Numbered from the stretch's first letter, positions 1-9,150 are shown. The stretch is DNA of 64,000 bases from JBFHFS01 sp041583495 (GCA_041583495.1 JBFHFS010000002.1:153181-217180), one strand, 5' to 3'. Numbers and translations are program-made. The notes: generated from the letters alone by a model not told the origin.

Positions 1-1153
1 TGAGATCAACCATGTGCAATTGCGCCAAAAACACCACCGCCACTGCCTGATAAAGACTGGTACCATCCATATTGACGGTAGCCCCAATAGGTAAAACAAA
101 ACTGGATACCCGTTTATCGACCTTCAGATTTTCCTCCACACACTCCAAGGTTACCGGCAAGGTGGCCGCACTGCTACTGGTGGTGAAGGCCAGCATCTGG
201 GCCGGGCTGATCCCCTTAATAAATTTCCGTAAGGTCATATCCTTCACCAAAAGCGTCATCAACAAGGGATAAATCACGAAAGCCATTAACCCCAACCCCA
301 AAATTACCGTCAGAACGTACCACGATAACCCTTTAAACAGCTCCAGAACTTCAGCGGGATTGTCTCCCGCCATCTGACTAACCATGCCTGCCATCAGCGC
401 GAAAACGAAATAAGGGGCTGCCACCATTACCAGCTCCACCATTTTTATAAACACCTCGGTAAGTGATTCGGTTAAACGCACCAGCGGTTTGGCCTTTTTC
501 TTGGGAATAAAAAGCAGAGTAATTCCTATGAAGACTGAGAAAAAGATGATTTGCAACATATTGCGGTTATCACTCAAACTCAGAAAAATATTGGAAGGAA
601 TCATCTCCTCCAGAACGCTAAGAGGCGAATCCTCTTTGGTTTTGCGGGCGATTTCCATTCTTGAGCGCACCTCTTCATCGTCCATCATCCCGCCCTGATC
701 CATCACCTCCTGAACCACTCCTGCATATTGGGGGTCACGCGAAAACCAATGCCCATCCTTTGGGGCAACCCCCTGTTCGTTAAGCCACAATTCATAAGAC
801 ATCCGGTTTTCGAGCCGCATCGTATTATCGAGTGTCTTACCCGGTTGAATGGTGTTTACCAGAAAAAGACCCAGTGACACAGCAAAAATGGTGGTGACTA
901 AATACAACAGAAGGGTTCTTCCTCCCAACCGGCCCAGATTGCGGGGATGCCCCAGGCTAACAATGCCTCCAATAATGGAAAACAAAATAAGAGGTACGGC
1001 AATAAGTTTCAGGAGATTAATAAAGATTCGGCCAAAGGGAGCGATCCAGGTTTCGGTAAATGAGCTCCACCCTAAATAGCTGCCGGCCACGGCCCATAGT
1101 ATGCCACAAAATAATCCGAGAAGTATCTTCCAGTGAAGAGGTATTTTTTTCAT
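1..1153 (-). CDS. Dicarboxylate/amino acid:cation symporter (DAACS family), 3' end outside window
   Basis: Reading the minus strand from ATG at 1153 gives an uninterrupted frame to base 1. It would import C4-dicarboxylates or glutamate/aspartate with Na+ or H+ at the inner membrane. Visible family marks are a membrane-spanning N-terminus, the serine-rich re-entrant loop AFTTSSSAATLPVT and the following motif LPIGATVNMDGTSLYQ, which carries the cation/substrate site. Between the early helices there is a hydrophilic insert of roughly 80 residues (about residues 105-190), seen in some bacterial members. The last helices are cut off. It lies 43 bases downstream of aroC on the same strand, with a palindromic repeat between them. 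Substrate cannot be assigned. Confidence 0.9.
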   Translation of the reverse strand, partial: MKKIPLHWKILLGLFCGILWAVAGSYLGWSSFTETWIAPFGRIFINLLKLIAVPLILFSIIGGIVSLGHPRNLGRLGGRTLLLYLVTTIFAVSLGLFLVNTIQPGKTLDNTMRLENRMSYELWLNEQGVAPKDGHWFSRDPQYAGVVQEVMDQGGMMDDEEVRSRMEIARKTKEDSPLSVLEEMIPSNIFLSLSDNRNMLQIIFFSVFIGITLLFIPKKKAKPLVRLTESLTEVFIKMVELVMVAAPYFVFALMAGMVSQMAGDNPAEVLELFKGLSWYVLTVILGLGLMAFVIYPLLMTLLVKDMTLRKFIKGISPAQMLAFTTSSSAATLPVTLECVEENLKVDKRVSSFVLPIGATVNMDGTSLYQAVAVVFLAQLHMVDL

Positions 1154-1162
1154 TGTTACGTA

Positions 1163-1185
1163 TTTAGAAACGCACAATTTGTGCG
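1163..1185 (-). repeat. Copy 1 of dispersed palindromic repeat
   Basis: On the minus strand this is CGCACAAATTGTGCG (7+1+7 palindrome) followed by TTTCTAAA. A second copy at 48959-48981 on the plus strand differs at a single base out of 23. It sits between the aroC stop codon and the symporter start. Seen directly; interpretation as a REP-like element is inference. Confidence 0.6.
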
Positions 1186-1196
1186 GCTGTACTTTA

Positions 1197-2273
1197 TCAC
1201 CCTTCCCTGTAGGTACGATTCATCAGGAGGGCATCCACAATCACCATGGCGGCCATGGCTTCCACTATAGGAACCGCCCTGGGCACCACACAGGGATCGT
1301 GACGACCCTTGGCCTTCATCACCACTTCACGGCCCGATTTATCAACGGTATTTTGATCTTTCAGGATGGTGGCAACCGGTTTAAAGGCCACTCTGAACAC
1401 AATCTCTTCCCCATTGGAGATTCCTCCCTGCACGCCACCCGAACGGTTGGTACGGGCTCTAATCGTGCCCTCTTTACTGTAAAATTCATCGTTGTGCTGC
1501 GAGCCTCTCATGGCTGAAGCCCCAAAGCCCATCCCATATTCAAATCCTTTTACGGCATTAATCGAAAGCATGGCATGTCCCAGTGTGGCATGTAACTTAT
1601 CGAATACCGGATCACCTAACCCGGCGGGAACATTTTTGATAACACAACTTACCACCCCTCCTACCGAGTCTTTATCTTCGCGCACCTGATGAATCAGGTC
1701 GATCATTCGGGCAGCCGTTTCACCATCGGGGCACCGAACCGGCGTAGCCTCAATGGCTGAAAGATCGGCTGGGATCTCTTGTAAGATCACTTCGCCTACC
1801 TGGGAGGTAAAGCCGGTGATGGAGATGCCATATTTTTTCAGCATCAGCTTGGCAATGGCCCCGGCGACTACCCGGGCAATGGTTTCCCGTGCCGAAGAGC
1901 GCCCCCCTCCACGGTGATCGCGTACCCCATATTTGGCATCATAGGTATAATCGGCATGCGAGGGCCGGTAAACATCCTTAAGGTTGTCGTAATCGGCCGA
2001 ATGCTGATCCTTATTCCAAATGGCAAAGGCCAGGGGGGTCCCGGTGGCTTTTCCTTCAAAAACACCTGACAAGAATTCCAGCCGATCCTTTTCATCACGT
2101 GGGGTGGTAATATTGGATTGTCCCGGCCGCCTACGATCCAGCTCCTGCTGAATAAACGCCATGTCCAGTTCCAGTCCGGGCTCCACCCCTTCGATAATCC
2201 CACCAATACCTCTACCATGTGACTCCCCAAAGGAAGTGAGTCGGAACAACCGACCAAAAGTGTTTCCAGCCAT
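1197..2273 (-). CDS. aroC: Chorismate synthase
   Basis: Converts 5-enolpyruvylshikimate-3-phosphate to chorismate, the last common step toward aromatic amino acids, using reduced FMN. The protein begins MAGNTFGRLFRLTSFGESHG, the invariant chorismate synthase N-terminus, which fixes the start at 2273; an in-frame start further upstream would add 23 unrelated residues. Other signatures are RPGQSNITTPR, the RSSARET segment, and GMGFGASAMRGSQHND near residue 240. At 358 residues it is normal length. The gene stands alone with respect to other shikimate genes here. Cytoplasmic. Confidence 0.97.
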   Translation of the reverse strand: MAGNTFGRLFRLTSFGESHGRGIGGIIEGVEPGLELDMAFIQQELDRRRPGQSNITTPRDEKDRLEFLSGVFEGKATGTPLAFAIWNKDQHSADYDNLKDVYRPSHADYTYDAKYGVRDHRGGGRSSARETIARVVAGAIAKLMLKKYGISITGFTSQVGEVILQEIPADLSAIEATPVRCPDGETAARMIDLIHQVREDKDSVGGVVSCVIKNVPAGLGDPVFDKLHATLGHAMLSINAVKGFEYGMGFGASAMRGSQHNDEFYSKEGTIRARTNRSGGVQGGISNGEEIVFRVAFKPVATILKDQNTVDKSGREVVMKAKGRHDPCVVPRAVPIVEAMAAMVIVDALLMNRTYREG

Positions 2274-2340
2274 ATTACATTTTTTAGTCTTATCTGAACA
2301 ATGCGAAGGGTTAAAAATAACTTTTCCCGGGAAAAAGAGC

Positions 2341-2368
2341 AAAAAAAAGGTGTTCCAAACGGAACACC
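2341..2368 (-). terminator. Rho-independent terminator of the SlyD-like gene
   Basis: Perfect 8-bp stem GGTGTTCC/GGAACACC with a 4-base loop. On the minus strand it is followed by eight Ts (2341-2348). It lies 22 bases downstream of the isomerase stop codon and upstream of aroC, so aroC should have its own promoter. Confidence 0.85.
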
Positions 2369-2390
2369 CATTATTCTTATCTGCCTTAAA

Positions 2391-2927
2391 TCAACAGCTG
2401 CAACCACCGCCACAACCCCCTTCGGAGCCACAATGACCACTACCGCAAGAATCGGCAAGTTCATTCTCTAAAGCTTCGCGAACCTCTAAAACACTTCCTG
2501 AGAAATAGAGATTATCACCCGCCAGCGGATGATTAAAGTCCATTTTCACGGTTTCGTCGGTCACATCCAATACAATACCATTCAAACGATTACCATGTGC
2601 ATCCTGCATTGGCACCGAGTTACCCATAGTAAGTATCGATTCGTCAATTTTTCCTTCCACCTCAAACAGGCTCTTGGGAAGATCCACGACAGCATCCTTG
2701 TTAATCTCACCATAAGCTTCAGCAGCTTTCAGTTCAAAATTGAAGTTATCGCCACTTTTCAATCCTTCCAGGTTCTGTTCAAACATTTCGAGCATCTTAC
2801 CGGTTCCAAAAACAAACTGCAAAGGATTGTCTTTTCCGGTCTCCTCAACTAACTCTCCATTGGCCTCGTTCAGAAATAATTGATAAGAAAGGGACACAAA
2901 TTTATTCTTTCCGATTTTCATCCGCAC
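2391..2927 (-). CDS. FKBP-type peptidyl-prolyl isomerase, SlyD-like
   Basis: Cytoplasmic prolyl isomerase/chaperone that may also bind nickel. The order of parts is that of SlyD: an FKBP half, an inserted chaperone flap (about residues 70-130), then the second FKBP strand. The segment FNHPLAGDNLYFSGSVLEV matches the SlyD signature. The last about 20 residues are rich in Cys, Gly and His (CGSGHCGSEGGCGGGCSC), a probable metal-binding tail like that of E. coli SlyD. Length 178 is typical. The alternative ATG two codons in would change little. Monocistronic, closed by the terminator at 2341-2368. Confidence 0.92.
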   Translation of the reverse strand: MRMKIGKNKFVSLSYQLFLNEANGELVEETGKDNPLQFVFGTGKMLEMFEQNLEGLKSGDNFNFELKAAEAYGEINKDAVVDLPKSLFEVEGKIDESILTMGNSVPMQDAHGNRLNGIVLDVTDETVKMDFNHPLAGDNLYFSGSVLEVREALENELADSCGSGHCGSEGGCGGGCSC

Positions 2928-3113
2928 AATACTTTTATAATTAGAAATATGCGCAAAGGAACGCAGAATTTAATACTTATTCAAAAAAATGCGCCTAAAA
3001 ATTTCCACTTTTGTAGATCGTAAGCGGCCTGCTACTGATTATTATCAATGGTCCGGCCACTATTTATGGTTTAAGAATTAAAAATACACACGATAAAAAA
3101 CAGATTTCACACT

Positions 3114-3923
3114 ATGGATAACAAAGTAATCATCATCACAGGCGCCTCGTCGGGCATTGGGCTGGAATGCGCCAGAGAATTTGCCGCCAGGGGCGCCCGG
3201 TTATCGCTTGCCGCACGCAGCACCGACAAGCTTGCTGAATTACAAAAAGAGCTGGAAACAAAGGGCCACCAGGTGCTGATAACGCCTACCGATGTAACCC
3301 GGGAGGATCAATGCAAAAACCTGATCAACAAAACAATAGACAAGTATGGTCGTATAGATATCCTGGTCAACAATGCAGGAATTTCCATGAGGGGATTGTT
3401 TAAGGACACTGACCTGGCTGTGCTCAAATCGCTCATGGATGTTAATTTTTGGGGAACGGTATATTGCACCAAATACGCTTTACCCGAACTGCTCAAGAGT
3501 AAGGGATCGGTGGTAGGGGTTTCTTCAATTGCCGGATTCATTGGGTTACCCGGCCGTACCGGCTATTCTGCCTCTAAATTTGCCATGCATGGCTTCCTGC
3601 AGACCCTGAGGGTCGAGAACCTAAAAACCGGCCTGCACGTTCTTATCGCCGCCCCGGGCTTCACGGCCTCCAATGTGAGAAAAGCCGCCTTAACACACGA
3701 TGGCACACCCCAGGGCGAAACCCCCAGAAAAGAGGAGAACATGATGAGTGCCCGTGAAGTGGCCGGGCATCTGGCCAAAGCCATCATCAAACGCAAACGG
3801 ACTCTCATTCTCACCTTCACCGAAGGCAAATTAACCGTTTTTCTAAGCAAATGGCTGCCCTCCCTGGTCGAAAAACTGGCCTATAGTCATATGGCTAAAG
3901 AGCCGGATTCCCCGTTTAAATAA
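3114..3923 (+). CDS. Short-chain dehydrogenase/reductase (classical SDR)
   Basis: Soluble NAD(P)H-dependent oxidoreductase with a Rossmann fold. Cofactor motif TGASSGIG at residues 9-16, NNAG at 86-89, and catalytic Ser138, Tyr151, Lys155 (YSASK) are all present, so the enzyme should be active. Length 269. The C-terminal extension after residue 230 resembles DHRS7-type SDRs, which often act on lipids or steroids, but the substrate cannot be read from sequence. The thioesterase gene follows 57 bases downstream on the same strand and may be cotranscribed. Confidence 0.9.
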   Translation: MDNKVIIITGASSGIGLECAREFAARGARLSLAARSTDKLAELQKELETKGHQVLITPTDVTREDQCKNLINKTIDKYGRIDILVNNAGISMRGLFKDTDLAVLKSLMDVNFWGTVYCTKYALPELLKSKGSVVGVSSIAGFIGLPGRTGYSASKFAMHGFLQTLRVENLKTGLHVLIAAPGFTASNVRKAALTHDGTPQGETPRKEENMMSAREVAGHLAKAIIKRKRTLILTFTEGKLTVFLSKWLPSLVEKLAYSHMAKEPDSPFK

Positions 3924-3980
3924 AAGGGGATTTTCGAAACGACAACAATAAAAACCAGATACCCGAAAAATTAAAGCAAC

Positions 3981-4394
3981 ATGAAAGGCATCAGTGGTAC
4001 CACTAAAATACGTGTGCGTTATGGCGAAACCGATCAGATGGGCATTGTCAATAATGCGGTTTACCCCAGTTATTTTGAGGTTGGGCGCACCGAGCTCTTC
4101 CGCCATCTGGGCCTCCCCTACGGTGAAATTGAAAAACAGGGAATTATGCTCCCCCTATCCGAGCTCAGAGTAAAATACCACCGCCCTGCTTTTTATGATG
4201 AGGACTTAACCATAGAGACCTCCGTTAAAGAATGGCCGGGGGCGAAGATCAGGTTCGAGTATCGTATTTACAATGAGAAGAAGACCCTTTTAGTAACAGG
4301 TGAAACCATTCTGGCTTATGTAAAAAGTGACACTCGGCGACCTACCAAAATTCCGCCCTTTATTGAATCGATAATAGCCCCATACTTCCCCTAA
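3981..4394 (+). CDS. Acyl-CoA thioesterase, 4HBT/YbgC hotdog family
   Basis: Single hotdog-fold domain of 137 residues, the standard size for YbgC/FadM-like thioesterases that hydrolyse acyl-CoAs. The signature RYGETDQMGIVNNAVYPSYFE (residues 13-33) contains the active-site Asp18 and the pattern of the 4-hydroxybenzoyl-CoA thioesterase family. There are no Tol-Pal genes beside it, unlike proteobacterial ybgC, so the physiological acyl group is unknown. Downstream of the SDR gene, possibly in one transcript. Confidence 0.9.
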   Translation: MKGISGTTKIRVRYGETDQMGIVNNAVYPSYFEVGRTELFRHLGLPYGEIEKQGIMLPLSELRVKYHRPAFYDEDLTIETSVKEWPGAKIRFEYRIYNEKKTLLVTGETILAYVKSDTRRPTKIPPFIESIIAPYFP

Positions 4395-4458
4395 GAGGCA
4401 GCGATATGGGTTTCAATGGGTTTAAAAAAACTCTTTGACCCCATTCTTTTTCGGGTAG

Positions 4459-5097
4459 TTACCAAACGTACTCCTTAAGCATCCATACAAAAAAGGCAAT
4501 AAGCACAAAAACGATAATGAGAGAACCGGCAATCTTATTGATCCAGAAGAGACGCCTTAAATTAATTCTGGAACGAAACAGACCCACCAACGAAGTCAGA
4601 ATCAACCACCATAAGGAGGCTCCTAAAAATACCCCCCCAATAATGAGTAACTGACCCACCAGGCCCATACTTGGTTGTACCACTCTAAAGCTCGCAAAAA
4701 AGCCAATAAAGAGAAAAATAGCGAAAGGATTGCTGATGGTTAGCAGAAAGGTGGAGGCAAAATCATGAAAAAGTGAATTACTTTTTCCCTTTTGACGCCT
4801 CAACTGAACGGCTGGATTAGTCCTGAAGATGTTAATGCCCAGGGCCAGCAATACCACTACCCCAACAAGTTGAATCCAGAATATTTGAGATTCTATAAAT
4901 GAAACGATATAAGACAAACTAAAACCGGCAATAATGGCATAAATGGTATCGGACAAGGCAGCCCCAAGGCCGGAAGTAAAACCCGACAATCGCCCTTTTT
5001 GCAAGGTGCGTTGAATACACAATACCCCAATGGGTCCCAAAGGAACAGATGCTGAAAAACCAACAAGCATTCCGTCAACTACTGTACTCCAAAACAT
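4459..5097 (-). CDS. LysE-family translocator
   Basis: Integral membrane protein of 212 residues with about six hydrophobic segments. The N-terminal motif FSASVPLGPIGVLCIQRTL is the LysE/RhtB signature (helix 1 and the PxGP loop), and a second conserved point is SNPFAIFLFIGFF near residue 120. Members export amino acids or other small metabolites; the substrate here is unknown. Convergent with the thioesterase gene, separated by 64 bases without a clear terminator. Confidence 0.88.
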   Translation of the reverse strand: MFWSTVVDGMLVGFSASVPLGPIGVLCIQRTLQKGRLSGFTSGLGAALSDTIYAIIAGFSLSYIVSFIESQIFWIQLVGVVVLLALGINIFRTNPAVQLRRQKGKSNSLFHDFASTFLLTISNPFAIFLFIGFFASFRVVQPSMGLVGQLLIIGGVFLGASLWWLILTSLVGLFRSRINLRRLFWINKIAGSLIIVFVLIAFFVWMLKEYVW

Positions 5098-5460
5098 GTC
5101 TTCTCTTTAAGTGTCCGATCCTCCTTCCTTTCCGACCGGCTTGGCTCCTACTTTCTTTCTGCAAAGATTGGAAAATGAGCCCTTATAAAAAAATAAAATT
5201 ACGAATGGCCTACAAATGAGGAAATTAAATTTTTTGTGCCTCATGCCTTCCAAAAAAAGAGGTATTCTCCCTTTTCCTCAACAAATACCCCTGGTTAATT
5301 ATGGAATCCCAAAAGAAAACCGATAAAAACAGATCGATCTGGCAACCGGCGTCAAATTAATTGGTAGGAAATCCAGTAAAAAAACCGAAATTTATAGAAA
5401 CTTTAAGGGCTCATTCCCGAGAACAAATTATATTTGTCACCGAAAAACAGACTTAATCAA
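5098..5460. other. Intergenic region between divergent LysE and PiT genes
   Basis: 363 bases, AT-rich, no credible ORF. It must hold divergent promoters. The only good element I see is the -7 box before the phosphate transporter (separate entry). On the minus strand AATCTTTG near 5164-5171 is a one-mismatch -7 box that could serve the LysE gene. No riboswitch recognised. Confidence 0.5.
5429..5436 (+). promoter_or_regulatory. Bacteroidota -7 box of the PiT gene
   Basis: TATATTTG matches TAnnTTTG exactly. The implied start of transcription is near 5440, about 20 bases before ATG 5461. The TTG at 5434 that would extend the reading frame lies inside this box, which argues against it as a start codon. 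No clear TTTG is present at -33. Confidence 0.5.
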
Positions 5461-7716
5461 ATGGAAACAATTTACTTATTAATTGTAGGCGTTCTTTTTC
5501 TCCTGGCTATCTCTGACTTAATTGTTGGGGTTAGCAACGATGCTGTTAATTTTCTGAATTCGGCAATAGGGGCCAAAGTAGCCTCCTTTAAGGTCATCAT
5601 GATCATCGCTGCACTGGGGATCTTTCTGGGAGCAACCTTCTCGGGGGGCATGATGGAGGTGGCACGGAAAGGAATTTTCAATCCTCAGCATTTCCTCTTC
5701 CATGAGATCATGATCATATTCCTGGCGGTGATGCTCACCGACGTGATTCTTTTGGACCTCTTTAATTCATTTGGGTTACCCACGTCTACCACCGTTTCAA
5801 TTGTGTTTGAACTGCTGGGAGCGGCCATCGGAATTGCCATCCTTAAAGCCGCTAATAATCCGGATATGAATGTGGCCGAATACATCAACTCGGCTAAAGC
5901 GCTGGCCATAATATCGGGAATCCTTATCTCCGTGATCGTCTCTTTTTCAGCCGGATTAATTGTGCAATTTTTTACGCGGCTTATTTTTTCCTTCAACATT
6001 ACCAAACGGCTTAAATATCTGGGCTCCCTCTGGGGAGGAATTGCCATCACGGCTATCACCTATTTCCTGCTTGTCAAAGGGGCCAAAGGCGCCACTTTTA
6101 TGTCGGAGGAGACTCAGCAATGGATTACAGATAACAGTACGTTAATCATTGTATACAGCCTTTTTGCCTGGACAATCCTTCTTCAACTGGGGCAATGGCT
6201 CTTTAAGCTCAACACGCTTAAGCTCATCGTTCTGGTGGGCACCTTTGCCCTGGCCATGGCCTTTGCGGGAAACGACCTGGTGAACTTCATTGGGGTACCT
6301 CTGGCCGGCATGCAATCTTTTAAGATTTTTGCATCCACTCCGGGAGCCACCCCGGATAACCTATTGATGGCCTCCCTGGCAGGAAAGGTCAAAACGGAAT
6401 CCTATTTACTGGTTCTGGCAGGTCTAATAATGGTGGTTACGCTTTGGACCTCCAAGAAAGCCAGAAAAGTAGTCAAGACCTCCCTCGACCTGAGTCGCCA
6501 ATCCGAAGGCGAGGAACGATTTGGCTCCTCCTATCTGGCACGTACCATTGTCCGGGGCTCTATTGCCATGGGCAATTCGGTCAGCAAAGTCATCCCCCCC
6601 CCTGTTTTAAAAGTTATTCACAGGCAATTCGACAGCACCTCTTATGAAGAAGAAAAGCAAAAGATGGGTAAAGAGGCCCCCGTATTTGATGCGCTTAGAG
6701 CCTCAGTAAACCTGGTCGTGGCCAGTATTCTTATTGCTTTGGCCACCTCCTTAAAGCTGCCTTTATCGACCACCTATGTTACCTTCATGGTCGCCATGGG
6801 CACTTCGCTGGCCGATCAGGCCTGGGGACGTGAAAGTGCTGTCTACCGGATCACCGGTGTGCTTTCGGTCATTGGAGGGTGGTTCTTTACGGCCTTCTCA
6901 GCTTTTACGGTAGCCTTTGTGATGGCCAACATCATGATGTTTGGCGGCAACTGGTCCATCCTGGTTCTGGTAATAATAGTGGGCTTTTTACTGGTTCGTT
7001 CCAACTCGGTTTCAAAGAAGAGAAAACTGGAGCAAACCAGATTTGGCGAATATGAAATCGAAGAGATCAACGGCCAGATACTTTCAGAGAGAGTACTTGA
7101 AAAATGCAAAATCAGCGTCGCCGGCATTCTTAAGGAGATTTCTAAACTCTATTCAGGATCCATAAAATACCTTCAGGGGGAAGATCGTAAGAAACTAAAA
7201 GAAGTGGTCTCGGAAGTTAACCGCCTGAACAAGGAAACCAAAAAGTTAAAATCCAACATCTACAACACGGTTCGTAAATTACAGGAAGAATCCATTGATT
7301 CAGGCCTTTACTATGTTCAGGTACTGGATTATTTAAGAGAAACAGCTCATTGTCTCACCTATATTTCCGAGCCGTTTTTTGAGCATCTCGACAATAACCA
7401 TAAACCCCTGTCGGCGGATCAATTCGAAGATCTCAAGCACCTCAACAAAGAAGTGCAAAAATTAATTTTTGATTCTGTTGAGATGATTCAAAAATCAGAA
7501 TACTCAAAACTTCAAACCCTGATAGAACAACAAACCACGATCCTGGATCACCTTCGAATGCTTCGCAAAAACCAGCTCAAACGCATTAAAAAGGAGAAAC
7601 AGGGCACCAAGGTTAGTATGCTTTACCTCTCCATGTTGCATGAGACCCAAAACATGCTGTTGCATCTGATCAACCTGTTGAAAGCTCAACGCGATTTTGA
7701 AGCCAATGGAAAATAA
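5461..7716 (+). CDS. Inorganic phosphate transporter (PiT family) with C-terminal PhoU-like domain
   Basis: Low-affinity phosphate:cation symporter in the inner membrane, 751 residues. It shows the duplicated PiT signature: GVSNDAVNFLNSAIG near the N-terminus and AGNDLVNFIGVPLAG around residue 265. A long membrane region ends near residue 510; from about 540 to the end the protein is soluble and helical with the look of a PhoU/DUF47 domain. This fusion puts a phosphate regulator and the transporter in one chain and is known in Bacteroidota. The start is set at ATG 5461 because the upstream TTG overlaps the -7 box. A weak terminator follows. Confidence 0.92.
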   Translation: METIYLLIVGVLFLLAISDLIVGVSNDAVNFLNSAIGAKVASFKVIMIIAALGIFLGATFSGGMMEVARKGIFNPQHFLFHEIMIIFLAVMLTDVILLDLFNSFGLPTSTTVSIVFELLGAAIGIAILKAANNPDMNVAEYINSAKALAIISGILISVIVSFSAGLIVQFFTRLIFSFNITKRLKYLGSLWGGIAITAITYFLLVKGAKGATFMSEETQQWITDNSTLIIVYSLFAWTILLQLGQWLFKLNTLKLIVLVGTFALAMAFAGNDLVNFIGVPLAGMQSFKIFASTPGATPDNLLMASLAGKVKTESYLLVLAGLIMVVTLWTSKKARKVVKTSLDLSRQSEGEERFGSSYLARTIVRGSIAMGNSVSKVIPPPVLKVIHRQFDSTSYEEEKQKMGKEAPVFDALRASVNLVVASILIALATSLKLPLSTTYVTFMVAMGTSLADQAWGRESAVYRITGVLSVIGGWFFTAFSAFTVAFVMANIMMFGGNWSILVLVIIVGFLLVRSNSVSKKRKLEQTRFGEYEIEEINGQILSERVLEKCKISVAGILKEISKLYSGSIKYLQGEDRKKLKEVVSEVNRLNKETKKLKSNIYNTVRKLQEESIDSGLYYVQVLDYLRETAHCLTYISEPFFEHLDNNHKPLSADQFEDLKHLNKEVQKLIFDSVEMIQKSEYSKLQTLIEQQTTILDHLRMLRKNQLKRIKKEKQGTKVSMLYLSMLHETQNMLLHLINLLKAQRDFEANGK

Positions 7717-8150
7717 AATGAGCTGATATTACCAACCCTTTGAAAGCAAATCCTGAGCGGAGGGTAATTTGTTGGGATACAACGGGAAAGAGCCGGATGA
7801 ACTCTTAGATACCTTTTAAGCCTACCCCTCTGCATTGAGGGGGTAGGCTTTATATAACGCTGAAGCCATAAATACAGAACAGTAAAAGCTGGAGTGCCCT
7901 CCTTCCTGCCTGCTTTCCACGAAGAATAGTTTTTTTGCCAAGGGCACCATGGGGTTAACCACCTCGGGAGATTAACCAAGCAGGAATTCAATGGCTCACC
8001 TTTCATGAAGATAGATGCCTCAGTATGGGGGGAATAAAAAAAAAGGACTCTTTCACCAAATCAGGCATCGCTATCTCCCGGGTGGGATGATACCCCGGAA
8101 GGAAAAAAAGCCAAAGAGCTGTGCCGTGCGGGATTAACTTAGGCTGACCC
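7717..8150. other. Intergenic region between convergent PiT and LytTR genes
   Basis: 434 bases without a credible gene. It contains the hairpin at 7818-7850. An open frame on the minus strand (7686-8006) overlaps both this hairpin and the PiT 3' end and looks like chance. The remainder, including a C/G-rich patch near 8078-8100, has no recognisable function. Confidence 0.5.
7818..7850 (+). terminator. Probable terminator hairpin after the PiT gene
   Basis: Perfect 11-bp stem AAGCCTACCCC/GGGGTAGGCTT with an 11-base loop, 101 bases after the stop codon. The T-tract is short (TTTATAT), so termination strength is uncertain; it could act for either direction or be an mRNA-stabilising hairpin. Confidence 0.5.
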
Positions 8151-8864
8151 TTATTTGGAGATCAAATTGATATCATTCATTAATTTGTCGCGATAGGACT
8201 TCCCAATGGGAACAATCTTGGTCCCCGTAATGGTTTTGATATACACCGAATTGTCTTCAATCATCTTGATCTTACTGAAGTTGACAATAAAGGAACGATG
8301 AATTCTCATAAATCGGTCGGCGGGCATCTTATCCGATATCGCCTTCATGGTGAAATGAATGGTATACTTCTCTTTAAACGTATTAAGAACCACGTAATTC
8401 TCAAGAGCTTCGATCCAAAGAATATCGTCGTATTTGATCCTTACCAGTGATCCGTTGTTTTTAATAAAGATCTCGGTGCTTTGTTTTACGGGGCTTTCCT
8501 TCTTATCGAAGCGCTCACGTGCCCGGTTAACGGCTTTTATAAATCTGCCATACTGAACGGGCTTTAGAAGATAATCGGCCACGTCGTATTCATATGATTC
8601 AAGAGCATACTTCTCCTGAGAGGAGTAGATAATCACCTGTGGGATGATTTCCAGTGACTCTAAGAACTCAATTCCCGACATCTCCGGCATCTCAATATCC
8701 AGGAATATAAGATGTACGGCTTCCACATCGGGATGGCTCAAAGCATTCATTGCATCTACGGCACTGGAAAACGAACCGGTGAGCTGGAGACCTTCTGTTC
8801 TTTCTACAAACTCTTCAATAATTTTTATAGACAACTTGTCATCATCAACAATAATGCAATTCAT
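8151..8864 (-). CDS. LytTR-family response regulator
   Basis: Two-domain transcription regulator of 237 residues. An N-terminal receiver carries the acidic pocket DDD near residues 7-9, phospho-acceptor Asp56 (FLDIEMPEMSG) and Lys101 (LLKPVQYGRF). The C-terminal LytTR DNA-binding domain spans about 130-230 (IHRSFIVNFSKI). No histidine kinase is adjacent, so it is an orphan here; the kinases at 31.4 and 54.6 kb are the only ones in the window, and pairing with them is speculative. A -7 box TATTTTTG lies just upstream. Confidence 0.93.
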   Translation of the reverse strand: MNCIIVDDDKLSIKIIEEFVERTEGLQLTGSFSSAVDAMNALSHPDVEAVHLIFLDIEMPEMSGIEFLESLEIIPQVIIYSSQEKYALESYEYDVADYLLKPVQYGRFIKAVNRARERFDKKESPVKQSTEIFIKNNGSLVRIKYDDILWIEALENYVVLNTFKEKYTIHFTMKAISDKMPADRFMRIHRSFIVNFSKIKMIEDNSVYIKTITGTKIVPIGKSYRDKLMNDINLISK

Positions 8865-8880
8865 AGAATCAGATTTTGGT

Positions 8881-8888
8881 CAAAAATA
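8881..8888 (-). promoter_or_regulatory. Bacteroidota -7 box of the LytTR gene
   Basis: Minus-strand TATTTTTG (exact TAnnTTTG), 16 bases upstream of the start codon, so the leader would be only about 12-14 bases. No convincing -33 box. Confidence 0.4.
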
Positions 8889-9090
8889 CTAAATTAAAAA
8901 GATAAATCCACTGGTAAATTGCGTCTTTTTATCCACCAGTGGCCAAAATTCTTTGACAAGTTAATTATTTTTCTGAAATATTTTACCTTTATCGAAAAGA
9001 TATCATCCTCCGAAAATGATCCAAAATACTGTTATTTAGATCAATTCGATCACCAGAATTTTAAATCACTAAAATAATTTAATCTTACAC

Positions 9091-9128
9091 AAAAAGAGAG
9101 TGAATCAATTGATGATACACCCTCTTTT
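9091..9128 (-). terminator. Terminator of the HU gene
   Basis: On the minus strand AAAAGAGGGTG pairs with CACTCTCTTTT (one G-U pair) around a 16-base loop and ends in TTTTTG. It starts 22 bases beyond the HU stop codon. Confidence 0.75.
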
Positions 9129-9150
9129 CGTTATTCAAAAAAACACAAAA

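Noticed and set aside
1868..2464. Minus-strand 198-codon frame bridging aroC and the SlyD-like gene
   Set aside because: It overlaps both genes in another frame and spans a terminator; no recognisable protein features.
5098..5460. Riboswitch before the phosphate transporter
   Set aside because: The predicted leader is only about 20 bases, and no known aptamer motif was seen upstream.
7686..8006. Minus-strand open frame of 106 codons after the PiT gene
   Set aside because: It overlaps the PiT 3' end and a probable terminator, has no family resemblance and no promoter; treated as chance.
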